DNA from: Terfezia claveryi
Lineage: Eukaryota; Ascomycota; Pezizomycetes; Pezizales; Pezizaceae
DNA: 36,239 bases
Direction of reading: 5' to 3'
Assembly: GCA_015179025.1 (NCBI GenBank)
Contig: WHUX01000371.1
Span: forward strand, 1 to 36,239
How positions within the stretch are numbered: position 1 is the first letter of the stretch; each line of letters starts with the position of its first letter. Below the pieces are notes generated by a model. The model was not told the DNA's origin. It saw only the letters and a program-made list of their open reading frames with translations, and did not search any database. This document shows positions 20,619 to 31,197 of this stretch, in pieces. The position numbers and the translations under genes were made by a program.

Positions 20619-23375
20619 ACTAGTGATTTGACAACGTATATATTGGATTGAGGTGTTCGGGTTTCGATTTCACCCTGAGTATGCATATATCACGGGTTAG
20701 GGAAGGTTTAGATGTGGTTTAGGAAAAATAAGCCTGGCTGTATGATAGCTTTTGGCAGGGGATTTTTATATTTTATTTTTGGATGCGTATATGTCAAGCT
20801 GTCTGCGATGGTATCTTACGTGTAAATTTAGAGGAATATTACTCATCCAGTGCATAACGCAGAGTAGGAAACGTCGGGCTTTCCGGCTACAGTACCTTGC
20901 TGCAGATTGGCTAGGGTTATTGATTACCCTCGGCAGTGAGAGTTTGCCGGAGGCGAACATGTGAATCACTCCATCGCCGGGGATGAATCATGCGCAGCTG
21001 TTTGACTTCCGAGATACAAGTGTTGTATCATTTTAAGAGGGTTTGAGGCCTGCTGTACTCGTATGTAGGTAGACCTATGTAGGCTATGGAACTCTTTGCA
21101 GCTATTATCCGTCGGGAGAGATTCGTTGATTGGGTATCATATTCGCCAAGTCCAAACCACCTGGTCTGGTAAGGTTTAAGTTCTTACTCTAGGTTGAATG
21201 GCTGTAGCTTAGGTTTATCTTAGAGTTGTGATAACCGACGTGATGTTATTGAAAACTGAATATGGAATATTACATATGTCGTGGAAAGAAAGATCTTCGT
21301 CATGTGCAGTGTTGTTGAATTAAAGGTTGAAATGAAGCATCATTATTTACAGTACGTCATACAGATGATCTCTTAGCCAATGCATTTTGATCAATGGTAT
21401 ACATACAGTACATATGTGAGACCCCGAGCATAAACTTTACCCACCTATAAAGGTATACATACATATATATCATATATATTATTTTCTAGGTTTCGCACTT
21501 GAAAAGTAGGGTAGATATAAATGCTTAGGGCGTGCATATATTTGTTCACTCGGGGAATATGTACAGTATAATAGTCTGGCTAGCACTAGCCTCTCGTACA
21601 GGTATAAAGGCAGATTGAGAGGAAATCGAGTCTATTGGATTGTACATAAAATATACAGTAGTATATATATATATAAGAAATCCACCGCTTGCACAATATC
21701 CTTGTGCTGGATTAGTACATGGATGATGCCCTAAAGCAGTGCATTTTTTTGCATTATTGGTAGCGACAGCTGTACATCGAACCTTTGAGTGCATTTGCTA
21801 GTCTGGGTTGGCACGCAACGTGAACGAATCAGAGATCCAGTTGAGGCAACAAATGAAGTGACTTCCGTTTTTGGCTAGCCATGTCAAGGTAGTTTGGTCT
21901 AATAATATTCACAAGTTTATGAGGTTGTGGACAGCGTTGTAAAATATCCTCGGTAGAAGCTCCATTCGATAGTGTGAATTCGCAAGCTGACAAAATCACC
22001 TATTGCAACCCGGTATCTATCTTGTGTTGTTGAGCATATCGTGCTGGCTATCATCCTCATGCTTGTTAGGGCTATTCACGTCCCGGCTATCTCCACCACC
22101 ACATCATAAGCGTACATAGCAGAGCTTTCTTTAGATCACAGGAATACTGTACTTGCTAAAATGATCTCGAATATGTAAAACCCATTGGTATTCCCCATTT
22201 GGGTTAGCTTTGTATATCAATTAGTTTCAATTTGCACTCGTTCCCAAAAAACAATTCATAACTATTGGTTGTAGGTGGTGGACTGCGACTTTGACGGGTT
22301 TAGAAAAGCTCAACAACCTATACAACCAAAAAAAAAAAAAAAAAAAAAAAAGATAGTTCTGGCGAATAAGCACAAATTACTGCTCTTTCTTTTCTCTCCC
22401 CATCTATTGGCAAAGCAAGAACATACTCCGTATATCATATAGTACTGTACTGTATACACTCCGTATATTATTATGCTTGGCACATCCACCCTATCTAGGT
22501 AAGGTACCCACCAGGATATTAATGACCTTTTTATCTACTGTAGATCTGATTAGATACTCGGAATAATTGCAAATCTTGTCTTCAACACAAGTGAGAACAG
22601 CTCCAACTGAACTGGACGATCGCACAATGAGCGTGGCTGGAAAGGTATTGGCAAAAGTTGCTCCTATGCTAATTCTGTCGTCACGATCAAACAGTGCAAT
22701 CTGCTAACGTATCTACTGTAGATAAAGCTTGGTCACGGTGGAACATGAACTGTATACTCAGTGGGGTTCATAAGGTTCATGGGGTTATCACTACTGTGGG
22801 TACTATGGCCCAAGATGTGAAATATTTGAATATCTTGGTAGGTACAGTACTCTCACCCTCATCCATCATAGGTTACCCAGATGCTTTTAGCCCTATGCCG
22901 ATTACTGTAGCCCACGATCCCGAAAACATGTCTTATAACCATGCAGCCGCAGAATCAAGGCTTCTCGACAGGACAGCTGCAGGACACGACATCTATCGGA
23001 ACTGCGACAGCAAACAACACATTCCGCATTCAAGCCCAATCAGGCCCAATGAACATTAGAATTCTCACGACTGATCGATCGTGTCCGGGAGTCAGATCTC
23101 AAGCCATTGGGTATCGGCGGCCCACAAAAATGTTTACCAAACCAGTGGATGTTCCCTCCCGCGTGACCTGATGTGAGACATGTATGGCCGTGGCCGTATA
23201 CGTCGACAATTCAGGGCTAAAAAAGATACGTTCGGTATATCACTCCACGTGCGCGCGATACGATGATAAGTAGTTCTAACAGCTGTGGCGTGCCAGCTCT
23301 GCTATAGTTACTCTTATCTTTTCTGCCACCTTCCGGTCCTCAATCGTCTGGAACAAATACGTTGGAATCTCAGCC
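20619..23375. other. Gene-free AT-rich interval
   Basis: About 2.75 kb without a recognised gene. It contains (TA)n near 21661-21677, a run of 24 A at 22328, many GTACAGTAC-type motifs and TACTCCGTA at 22434. Overlapping plus-strand frames at 22694-23171 (one with NQGFSTGQLQDTTSIGTATA) are long for this composition but match nothing I know. Confidence 0.55.
22328..22351. repeat. Poly(A) run of 24
   Basis: An uninterrupted run of 24 A follows CAACC and precedes GATAG. It could be a retroposed tail, but no gene-derived sequence is recognisable just before it on the plus strand. Confidence 0.9.
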
Positions 23376-24891
23376 ATGCCATCACCTAGCACCCAGTCGG
23401 CTGCGGTACCAGTTTCCCTTCCCCTCGACATCCAAACCATCATCATTCGTGACTATCTGATCGCTGAGTATCGCATTCACCGTGCCCGCACCTATCGTGT
23501 TCCTGCGAGCTACGACATCCGCAAAAAGTCCCCAGACAGACACACATTCGTCGATATGCGCTCGTCTCCTCTTATTGGCGTGCTCTTGTTCAATCCGTCC
23601 TATTTCAGAAGTTCCAGTTTGAAGGACTCCATAATCTTCGCGATCTTCAGGCCTTATGCAAGCAGAATCCAACTCTGGCAACCTACACACGTGAGCTCCG
23701 GGTAGTCTCCGGTGACTGGGAAGCTCCACCAAAAAGCGTCCTCACATGCATGTCACCATCCAACGTATCGTACAGGAGGGTGGCGCCCGAGCCCACGGTA
23801 CTGGAACAGTTTATCAGGCAATGTGGGCGATGCTGCAACACTGGAATTCCGTTAGAGGAGCACGTGAGAAGGGTTACGGCGGATACTTTTGAGTCTTGAG
23901 ATTGAGTTTACGTATCGAATCCGGCAACAGGGTTGCCAAAGTGCTTTGCTCCACTAATGACAGGCTATGCGGACCAAAAACTGGAGTTTCTCGACTCGCT
24001 AGAGATCAAGGCGCACAATGTATCAAAACCCACGCTTCGACGGATGCTACCACCTGTCTTCTACCCTGCGCCGCTGCTGCCAATAGTTCTTGCTGCCCGG
24101 GAGCTCCGGACCCTAGCATTGAGGACAGAAGTTCTATCAGAGGACTCAACAACAGGTACGCCGGACAGTGATAGTGATGATGGTGCTATTATACCTCGAG
24201 CGGTCCCAGGCGTAACGTCGATGACGAGTTCCAACCTCACACAACTTTTTTCTCGAATGCGGCTTATCGCTCACTAAAATCCGCCCAGTTCGAACTCTTT
24301 GTGAAAAAGCCTCTGAGAACTGGAGCTCCAGACCTGCTTTCCCGCGCCGTTCGGATATCAGCTATGCCCTCACAGAATTCAGAGCGTACATCAGCCACAT
24401 CAGTACCGAGATCTCCGCCCTGATACCTATGACGACGATGACTTGCAAGACCAATGGCAGGAAATGAAAAGCTACAGTTTAGCCTTTGGCGACCAAGACG
24501 CCTGGGGGGACGCATATTTCTTCAGTGTAGGACACCACCAAAACACCCGCTCCCGAGACTAGAGCGTCTAGAACCCTTCATGCGAGCCTCGGTGGAGCAA
24601 TTAACCCGCATGCCTAAGATTGAGAAATGGGAGGTTGGGTGCAGTATGTTCCACTTTCAGAATCCCCGTCCGGTTGGTGTGAGTATCTGGGCTAATGCCG
24701 AACCGCGTATAGTTGATTTATGTATGACGGTGATCGTAACAAGGGATAGATATTCGGAGTCGGCGTTGTGTCATCATACAAAAAACTATATTCCGAGTAA
24801 TAGGGTGAAAGAAATCTTGAGGGAGAGGTGGCCTCAAGTAAGTTTTGAGACGAGTTTGGGGCCAAGGATGATGGATTGGAGAGGACTGTAA
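23376..24891 (+). pseudogene. F-box-like protein gene with several frame interruptions
   Basis: From ATG 23376 the product starts MPSPSTQSAAVPVSLPLDIQ, with an F-box-like LPLDIQTIIIRDYLIAEYRI. After a slip near the AAAAA/CCCC runs at 23523-23533 it continues in another frame with RRYALVSSYWRALVQSVLF, QKFQFEGLHNLRDLQALCK and NPTLATYTRELRVVSGDWE. This is the arrangement I know from large fungal families of F-box-like proteins. Coding continues in changing frames: LEFLDSLEIKAHNVSKPTLR and LPIVLAARELRTLALRTEVL at 23980-24140, and from 24454 EPFMRASVEQLTRMPKIEKW to the stop at 24891. At least four changes of frame are needed. Small introns could explain some. The family is fast-evolving and often decays, so true pseudogene and sequence error are both possible. 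Confidence 0.6.
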
Positions 24892-25666
24892 GCTCCGACG
24901 AGACCACGTTGGGGGAGGGCTAATGAAGATTTCGTGATTCAAATAAGGGGTAGCTACGTTCCGATTACTTGGGATTCTGAACTCTACCCGCATCGTTTTG
25001 GTTAATCATTCTAAATCCGAAGACCCGTGACCCGAGCTCCTCCTAACACTTTATTCTGTTTTTTCTTCCCTTTCTCTATCCACATATTTCCGTGTTGTAT
25101 ATGCTTCCATAATATTTTAGTCTGATGATATCCCTGTACTCACGGTAGAATTGAAGTTAATTATTTAATTAACGCTCTGAAGGGTGATTTTCACAAGCTT
25201 GATACAGCCTGTCATCGTTGTTAGTTAACCCATGGCAGAAAATCTCGTTTGTAAGAAGTCAAGTCGTGACTCGGAAAAATAATAAGTGGTACCCTGAATA
25301 ACTTGAGTAAAGTGATCCTTAATTTTAGCCAAAGATTGATGGTTAAGATGTATCATTCCCGGGGAGGGGGGTTGCGGGTGCATAAGTAATGAATGGCATT
25401 GACTTGCCAGTGTTGGCACACCTTTTTTATTCCAGTTTCCTTGGAGAAAAAAACCTCGTTGATAGGGCGAGCCCAAAAAATGGTATATACATACACACAC
25501 ACTCTCAACCCCATAATTCCTCTAGGTTGAGGAGAAAAAAAAAAATTTTACACCCGTATAACCCATGCATCGACCACTGATGAGATGATGGCCGAGGGGG
25601 TATATATATATATGTATATAATATCACAGACCATCGAGTGCCCCCGCCCCTTTTTAAAGGGTGAAT
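24892..25666. other. Convergent intergenic region
   Basis: About 775 bp between the F-box-like gene (plus) and ETF-beta (minus). It has a reverse TTCAGGGTA copy at 25290, an A-rich run near 25535-25545 and (TA)n near 25602-25622. Nothing coding is supported. Confidence 0.6.
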
Positions 25667-26651
25667 TTAGATAGCCCCCAACTCCTTCAACCTCGATAGT
25701 AGCCCATCCACGGTATCAACCTTGCCACCACCTTGTCTCGGCTTGGGTTCGGCGAGGTTGAGGGTCTCGAGTCGCTTTATTGCGGATAGACCGAAATCCG
25801 ATAGCTTCTTCTTCTCTATGGGCTTCCTCTTAGCCTTCATGATGTTTGGTAGGGAGGCGTAGCGTCTATATTAATTTAATACCTGGTTAGCTTCAGAGCT
25901 CCATATTCCCGCGCGCGTGTGTGCGTGAAGGGGCATTTAGGTGAAACACACGGCTCATTCAATCTCAAATCTGTCGTGATCACCATGGGCAACTTCGCCT
26001 TCACCGTCTCTGTTCCCCCATCCACCTCCTTCACCACCTGCACCCAACCCCCATCCAACAGCTCCACCTTACTCGCCTGGATCGCCTGCGGCCATCCCAG
26101 AATCCCGGCTAACATCTGCCCTGTCTGTCCCGCATCGTCATCAATACTCTGCTTCCCCGCAATCACCAGATTGCAATTCTCCTCCTCCACCAACTTCCCA
26201 AGGGCCTTCGCTACGACTAACGGCTCAATTTCAGAGTCTTCCTCGATAAGGAGGGATCGGTCTGCGCCCATGGCCATGGCCGTGCGGAGGGTGTCGGCCG
26301 ATTTTGCGGGACCGAGGGACACAGCGAGGATGTCGGGGACAATGGACTGGCCGTGTTTTGCGCGGAGACGGAGGGATTCTTCGATTGAGAGTTCATCGAA
26401 AGGGTTCATGGACATTTTGACGCCGGCGGTTTCGACAGCGGTTTTCGCCGAGTTGAGGCGCGGCTTGACCTGTTCATTATTGGAGGTTTAGTAGAGCTTG
26501 GGGAGACAAGAAATTGCGCTCAGGGTGAGTGTGACGGGGGAGGTGGATGTGGATGTGGAGGCCGAGGTGAGGTAGGGTGGAGAGGTAAAGTGCGTACAGC
26601 ATAGTCGATGACTCGCTTCACTGGGACGAGAATACGGAGAGGGATAGCCAT
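25667..26651 (-). CDS. ETFB: Electron transfer flavoprotein beta subunit
   Basis: Beta subunit of the mitochondrial matrix electron carrier that takes electrons from acyl-CoA dehydrogenases to ETF-ubiquinone oxidoreductase. Exons: 26651-26598, 26469-25952 and 25865-25667, with introns of 128 and 86 bp. The protein starts MAIPLRILVPVKRVIDYA and continues VKPRLNSAKTAVETAGVKMS and MNPFDELSIEESLRLRAKHG, the conserved beginning of the family. It has DILAVSLGPAKSADTLRTAM, the nucleotide-binding part (LVIAGKQSIDDDAGQTGQML), LPMVITTDLRLNEPRYASLP across the second intron, and the family end NIMKAKRKPIEKKKLSDFG. The total is exactly 256 codons plus stop, the usual length. The frame is clean. The downstream neighbour is convergent. 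Confidence 0.92.
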
Positions 26652-27276
26652 TACGGTGGAGATATAATTCCAGATATAATCCTAAGAGAGCCCGCTCGAC
26701 GAAGACTTGTAGCAGCTGTTGGAATGAAAATGATCCCGCCCCAAGTTTGCGCTTGGCCACGGGTATTTCCCCGCCAAGACCACGGGTTTTTCCCGAGTAA
26801 GTACAACAATTTCTCGGCTGTCGGAGTAGTTGTAATCTAATACGGAGATAGAAAGTCACATACCTATGTTAGTATGTAGTTGTATTTATATTTGCTATGC
26901 AAAGTACCGAGATAATAGTTGTCTATGTGAATAACAGGTAGGTACATACGGAAAAAGAAACTTGTTGGTACGCTCAAACTCAGGGTAACCCTTAAGCAAA
27001 TAATTAACTAACAGTAGAGTACACGACTAGGCCAGAACATATATATATGTATGTACATGTATGTACTGTACATAAAGAAGGTTTCCTACAATTAGTTCTT
27101 TTTTTTAAATAAAAAAAAAAAATATATGTGTGTGTACTGTATGAGACGAGAAAACGCCGCTCCCCCTCCCCCTCCCCCCCAAACTGAAATATACTGGCAA
27201 AAAATATTAAATACTTAGCCTTGGGAACCCATTCTGATAGGAGGGCCTTGTATTCACGAGAGACTTAATTTGTATG

Positions 27277-27307
<31 letters not shown>

Positions 27308-27975
27308 CGCGGGACTTAATTTTCAGAGGTAAGTAATGCCCAAGTCATAAAAAAATATTTATTTAATGGCAGGAATTCTCCAACTGATAACTTGAGAAAG
27401 GAAAAAGATGCATAGCAATATATAGTACCAAGTACCAGCACCGAGTAATCCCCAATCCAAGTTAAAAAATAAAAAATAAAAAAAATGCAATCCACACCAA
27501 CCATTCCATCCAAATCCAATCACATGAATTCGAGAAACCCAAGATAAAATAAAAACGCATAAAATTACAACCATATAGTCAAGTAGAGAAACGAATACTC
27601 ATCCATCAAACAAGAACAGCGAATAGGAACAAATGGCCAAATGGCCAGCCGCCAGAAATTGCAATCCAATCCAATAAAAACCCAAACCACCAAACCCAAC
27701 AGAATAAAGAGGTAGAGTCAAAAGAAAAACATCCAATGAAATATCCACAACGAAAGCATATAAAGCCCCCCCACAATCATGGCAAATCATTCAGGTCCCA
27801 GCAAGATATCTGATTTATCAGTTCCTTTTTCTCTACGTGATCAGAAAAAATTGAAACAAAAAACTCCACAGCATGCAAGACCTTTATACCAGTCTCTAGC
27901 ACGTCACATCTTCACCATTCCTCCACCCTACCCCGCCACCCGCCACCCGTCCTCCCACAAGCATCGACATCTCGC
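26652..27975. other. Gene-free interval with long homopolymers
   Basis: About 1.3 kb between the ETF-beta start and the Nse4 end (both genes minus). It contains an A13 run near 27110, a C-rich segment near 27163-27180, a run of 30 T at 27278 and A-rich DNA to 27780. The motif CTCAGGGTAACC is at 26979. Frames seen here are compositional artefacts. Confidence 0.6.
27278..27307. repeat. Poly(T) run of 30
   Basis: Thirty consecutive T. On the minus strand this is a poly(A) following sequence with no recognised coding content. The length should be treated as approximate. Confidence 0.9.
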
Positions 27976-29393
27976 CTAGCTATACCACCCGCCCGTCCCC
28001 ACCTCCTCCTTCGCCTCCCTAAACGGAATAATACTCTCCTCTAAACCCAACACCCCCACCAGCTCCCGCCACATCCACATATCCACGGTACAAATAACCT
28101 GCCTCTTCACCACCCCTCTTTCCCTCGCCTCCTCCGCACTCGCCGCCTCGGCCAGCCCCAACCATGGCCATCCATCATCTCCCTCCCACAGTGCCGCCCT
28201 CCCATCCCTAACCAGAAAGCTCACATAAAAATATTCTCAACCGTCTGCGCAAACGACTTCGGGTTAATCACGAAGCGGAAGTAATTGACCCCCTGACCTT
28301 CCTCAGTGAGGTCATGTTCCGTCAAATACTCATCCAAAGTATCAGCAATCTCCATCACCAGCTTCGTCGTAGAATTCGATTCCTGGTTTTGTATGTCCGA
28401 GGGCTTCAGTTCTTGCGGACGGACGATGTTTGCTGCGTTACGTTTTAGCCCGGAGGCGCGGGATTTAATGATGCGTTGTCTTTTCTGGACAGAGAGAGGG
28501 CCGAGGAGAAAGTCGCTTGTTGCTGGTCTCTTGTTCCCCTTGAAGGTAGCTGTGCGGCCTAGATATGCCCAATCGAGCATATCACCTTCGTCCCCTCCAC
28601 CATGTTGTTCATCGTCATCCCCAGCGCGGCGCTGACCAACATCAGGTGAATTGCGCATATATGTGATGAGCTTCCCGACGAATTCGTCGATGTCGATACC
28701 AGTGGCGGCGGAGGCACCTAGGGAGAGGGCTTTGGCACGATTGTAGGCCATGTCGGCGGCATCAACGAGGATGCGAGAGTCGAGAGTTGCGTCGGAAGTT
28801 TGTTTGACGGATTTGAAGAGTTGGTTGGCCTTTGTGAGGGTGGTGAGGAGCCCAGTGGAATTGGGGAGGAGGTATTCCGCTTTATTGTCTTTAGGGAGGT
28901 GGGAGAGAATTAGCCGCCCATCCACGAATAGATTCATCACCTTCATCATATACTAGGAGGGGTGAATCCAGATATAAGCTCGGGTGATGGAGGATATGTG
29001 CCTACCATTTAAACTCCTCCCCAACTCCCTCAGCCCCTTCCTTACAATCCTCCTCTCCTCGGGCTTTTGATCTGGATCATAAAACTGCTTATCTCCCTCT
29101 TCCGCAATAACCTTCTCATGCAATGCCTGCGTTGCCTTCCCCTTTCCTTTCTCCTTCTTAATCATGATCTCCTCCTCGCCATCTTCGTCTTCGTCTTCCC
29201 CATCACCCTCATCATCCTCTTCACGACGACACCGTGCCATATTCTCCTTATCTGATCCAGTCCCAGTACTAGTTTCTGTCTTGCTGGAGGCGGTACGCCT
29301 TGTAGATGATGGGGCTGTAGTTTGCACCGAGTGTTGTTCGTCGTCCGAGTCGTCCGACTCTAAGGTGGTATGACAGTGGGGTGGCATCGTCAC
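27976..29393 (-). CDS. NSE4: Nse4, kleisin subunit of the SMC5/6 complex, with one homopolymer slip
   Basis: Nuclear DNA-repair protein that bridges the Smc5 and Smc6 heads. Exon 1 (29393-29006) gives a Ser/Asp/Glu-rich N-terminus with KKEKGKGKATQALHEKVIAE and the kleisin helix PEERRIVRKGLRELGRSLND, completed across a 117-bp intron (29005-28889, acceptor CTAAAG). Exon 2 continues NKAEYLLPNSTGLLTTLTKA, NQLFKSVKQTSDATLDSRIL and GIDIDEFVGKLITYM, then the C-terminal winged-helix domain: NYFRFVINPKSFAQTVENIF, VSFLVRDGRAALWEGDDGWP and CTVDMWMWRELVGVLGLEES. One missing T in the T5 run at about 28224-28228 splits the C-terminal domain; adding it gives ENIFYVSFLVRDG and 433 codons plus stop. All diagnostic segments of the family are present. 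An in-frame second Met two codons later is an alternative start. Confidence 0.87.
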
Positions 29394-30736
29394 TGCAATT
29401 TTCCAAGCCCAACTCCCAAATTTCTAAAGTTCCGGAAGAAGCCTGATGTTTTACTGCTTGTTAGTTGGTCCCCGTTGTGTGTGTCTGTGTAGATACAGAA
29501 GTCTGCTTGGTCCCGGTCAGTCTCAGTCCTGGGTTGAATCGAGCATAATTTGCTTGCTATATATACCTGCCTGCCTGTCGTTCCCCCAAGTTTGCCTATC
29601 CCGCTCAACTCGCTTCTGCGTTCTGCCCCAGCCTCTGTCTTGCTTCTTTCCAATTCCAGCAGCTAGCACAGCAACAACTTCCTATATATACTACTGCCCT
29701 GGTCCTCACCACCGCCGTCGTAGTTGTTGTAGAGGAGTAGGAGTAGCTATTCAAAGATATGCACACGCGCGTGTGGGGCTCGTAGACAAACAGGGGCTCG
29801 CGTTCTTATCCGTGTTGTCAATTTAGCTGATAAGACAAAGTGAAGCCGATTAGCGCGTTACATGTTCGCGCACGGGCTGGATGCGAACATACGAACATCC
29901 TACATCCTATAACACAATCAGTATACTTTACCTATACCGATATCAAAATGTTTTATATTTATATTATTTCCATCCTTCTTACCATATTGGCTATACTGTA
30001 CAATAGAGTGCACGTGGCTAGTCAGAACTATCATGCATGAGACCACTACCGTGACAAGCAGCATCGATCTTGATGCAGTATTACAGAGATCCATAGATCT
30101 GATCTCCAGGTACTAGCAGGAACAAAGTCATGCAATACTGCATTAACAGCAGCAATGCGAAAAGCACAAATAGGACTTTCAGCTTTGCCACTAACTTTCT
30201 TGTTTGTCATATAAAAGTTGGGTGGGCTGACCGGGAGGAGGATCTGATTTGTGGTTAGAGATGAATGTTGACGAAGCCTCCTAATCATCTTTGGATGGTG
30301 GATGGGGGAGGGTTGGCAGTAGGAGGGCTGGTGAGGTTGCGATGGGTGAGGTTGCGATGGGGCGTTGGGGGGGGGGGTGGCGGTGGGAGGGCGGCGGTGG
30401 GACGGCTTGGAGGTTCCTCTTTTTTGTATGCTTGTTTCTTTTGTATTACTTTTTCCTGTGTTTGCCCTCAAACACTGACCAGGCTCTTTGGGTGATAAAT
30501 AGTAAGTACCTACCTCACTTCTTCAGTTGCTATGATGCTAACCAACCAAATACCATATAGGCAGCAGGTAGGTATTGGCGAATGGCCTGCTGCCAGCAAG
30601 TCGTTAATTGCGGAATGGCCTATTGGGAGGTATTGCGGCTGTAGTAATCTATTATGTATATCTATTATCCTAATACATAATACACAACATGCAGGTCTAC
30701 ACTAATCACATATATAGCGTGTACGAGAAGTACAAC
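29394..30736. other. Gene-free interval
   Basis: About 1.34 kb from the Nse4 start to the piggyBac relic. The left part should hold the Nse4 promoter. A GT/G-rich stretch at 30297-30410 contains a direct repeat of GAGGTTGCGATGG (30332 and 30348). Frames here are low-complexity shadows. Confidence 0.55.
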
Positions 30737-31197
30737 CTATAGCCTTACAAGACCGTTGAGCCTTGTTCTTGACAAGAATATGGATGTTGTCGTCTGAATC
30801 CACAGAACTGCATAGTGCCTTTGACACCTGAACTGCTTGTGCGATACAGAAGGATTATACATACGATATAGAATATAGCTGTTCGCAATTGTGGTATCCA
30901 ATAGCCAGTAAAAGAATTGCAGCCATGAACGGCGACTTGGTAGCAAAGGTAGTATGTGCGCAATTGATCAACAATGTCTGCCTCCTCGAGATAGATCACA
31001 AGCCCTATCCTATATCTTAACAGTGACTGGTTTCAACCTTGCTCACTAGACCCAGCTGTGCTATATTTGGAGGTATACTATAATATGCATTAGAATCACA
31101 AAATAGAATTCGGCTGCTGTAGAAATGACACTTCCGGTAGTAATGGATGTTTCACACTAGGGTCCAAATCAGCTAAACACTTGCGTTTTGGAGGCAT
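30737..31197 (-). mobile_element. Relic of a piggyBac-type transposase, C-terminal part with possible start fragment
   Basis: On the minus strand one frame gives EEADIVDQLRTYYLCYQ (about 30990-30945) and the adjoining frame gives RRSWLQFFYWLLDTTIANSY, then ILYRMYNPSVSHKQFR (to about 30830). In order and spacing this matches the end of the piggyBac DDE domain: VDQ.D.LR.YY, RRWW...F.WLLD...NSYILY, SH..FR. One frameshift separates the two parts and a stop follows. About 200 bp further upstream a separate ATG (31197) opens a 33-codon frame, MPPKRKCLADLDPSVKHPLL, of a kind seen at transposase starts. The catalytic middle is missing, so this is an internally deleted, dead copy. Terminal repeats were not located. 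The C-terminal match is fairly convincing; the start fragment is speculative. Confidence 0.55.

Noticed and set aside
22328..22351. Poly(A) run as the tail of a processed retrocopy or LINE
   Set aside because: No gene-derived or reverse-transcriptase sequence precedes it on the plus strand, and no target duplication was found.
22694..23171. Two overlapping frames of 121 and 76 codons
   Set aside because: No recognisable domain, no splice pattern joining them and no neighbouring coding exons; kept only as a note in the gene-free stretch.
29446..29826. 126-codon plus-strand frame upstream of Nse4
   Set aside because: Cys/Leu/Ser-rich composition with no motif. It is antisense to the promoter region of Nse4 and looks like a chance frame.
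30265..30560. Gly/Val-rich plus-strand frames around the G-rich repeat
   Set aside because: Composition follows from the GT- and G-rich repeats; stops and repeats shift between frames without any coding pattern.
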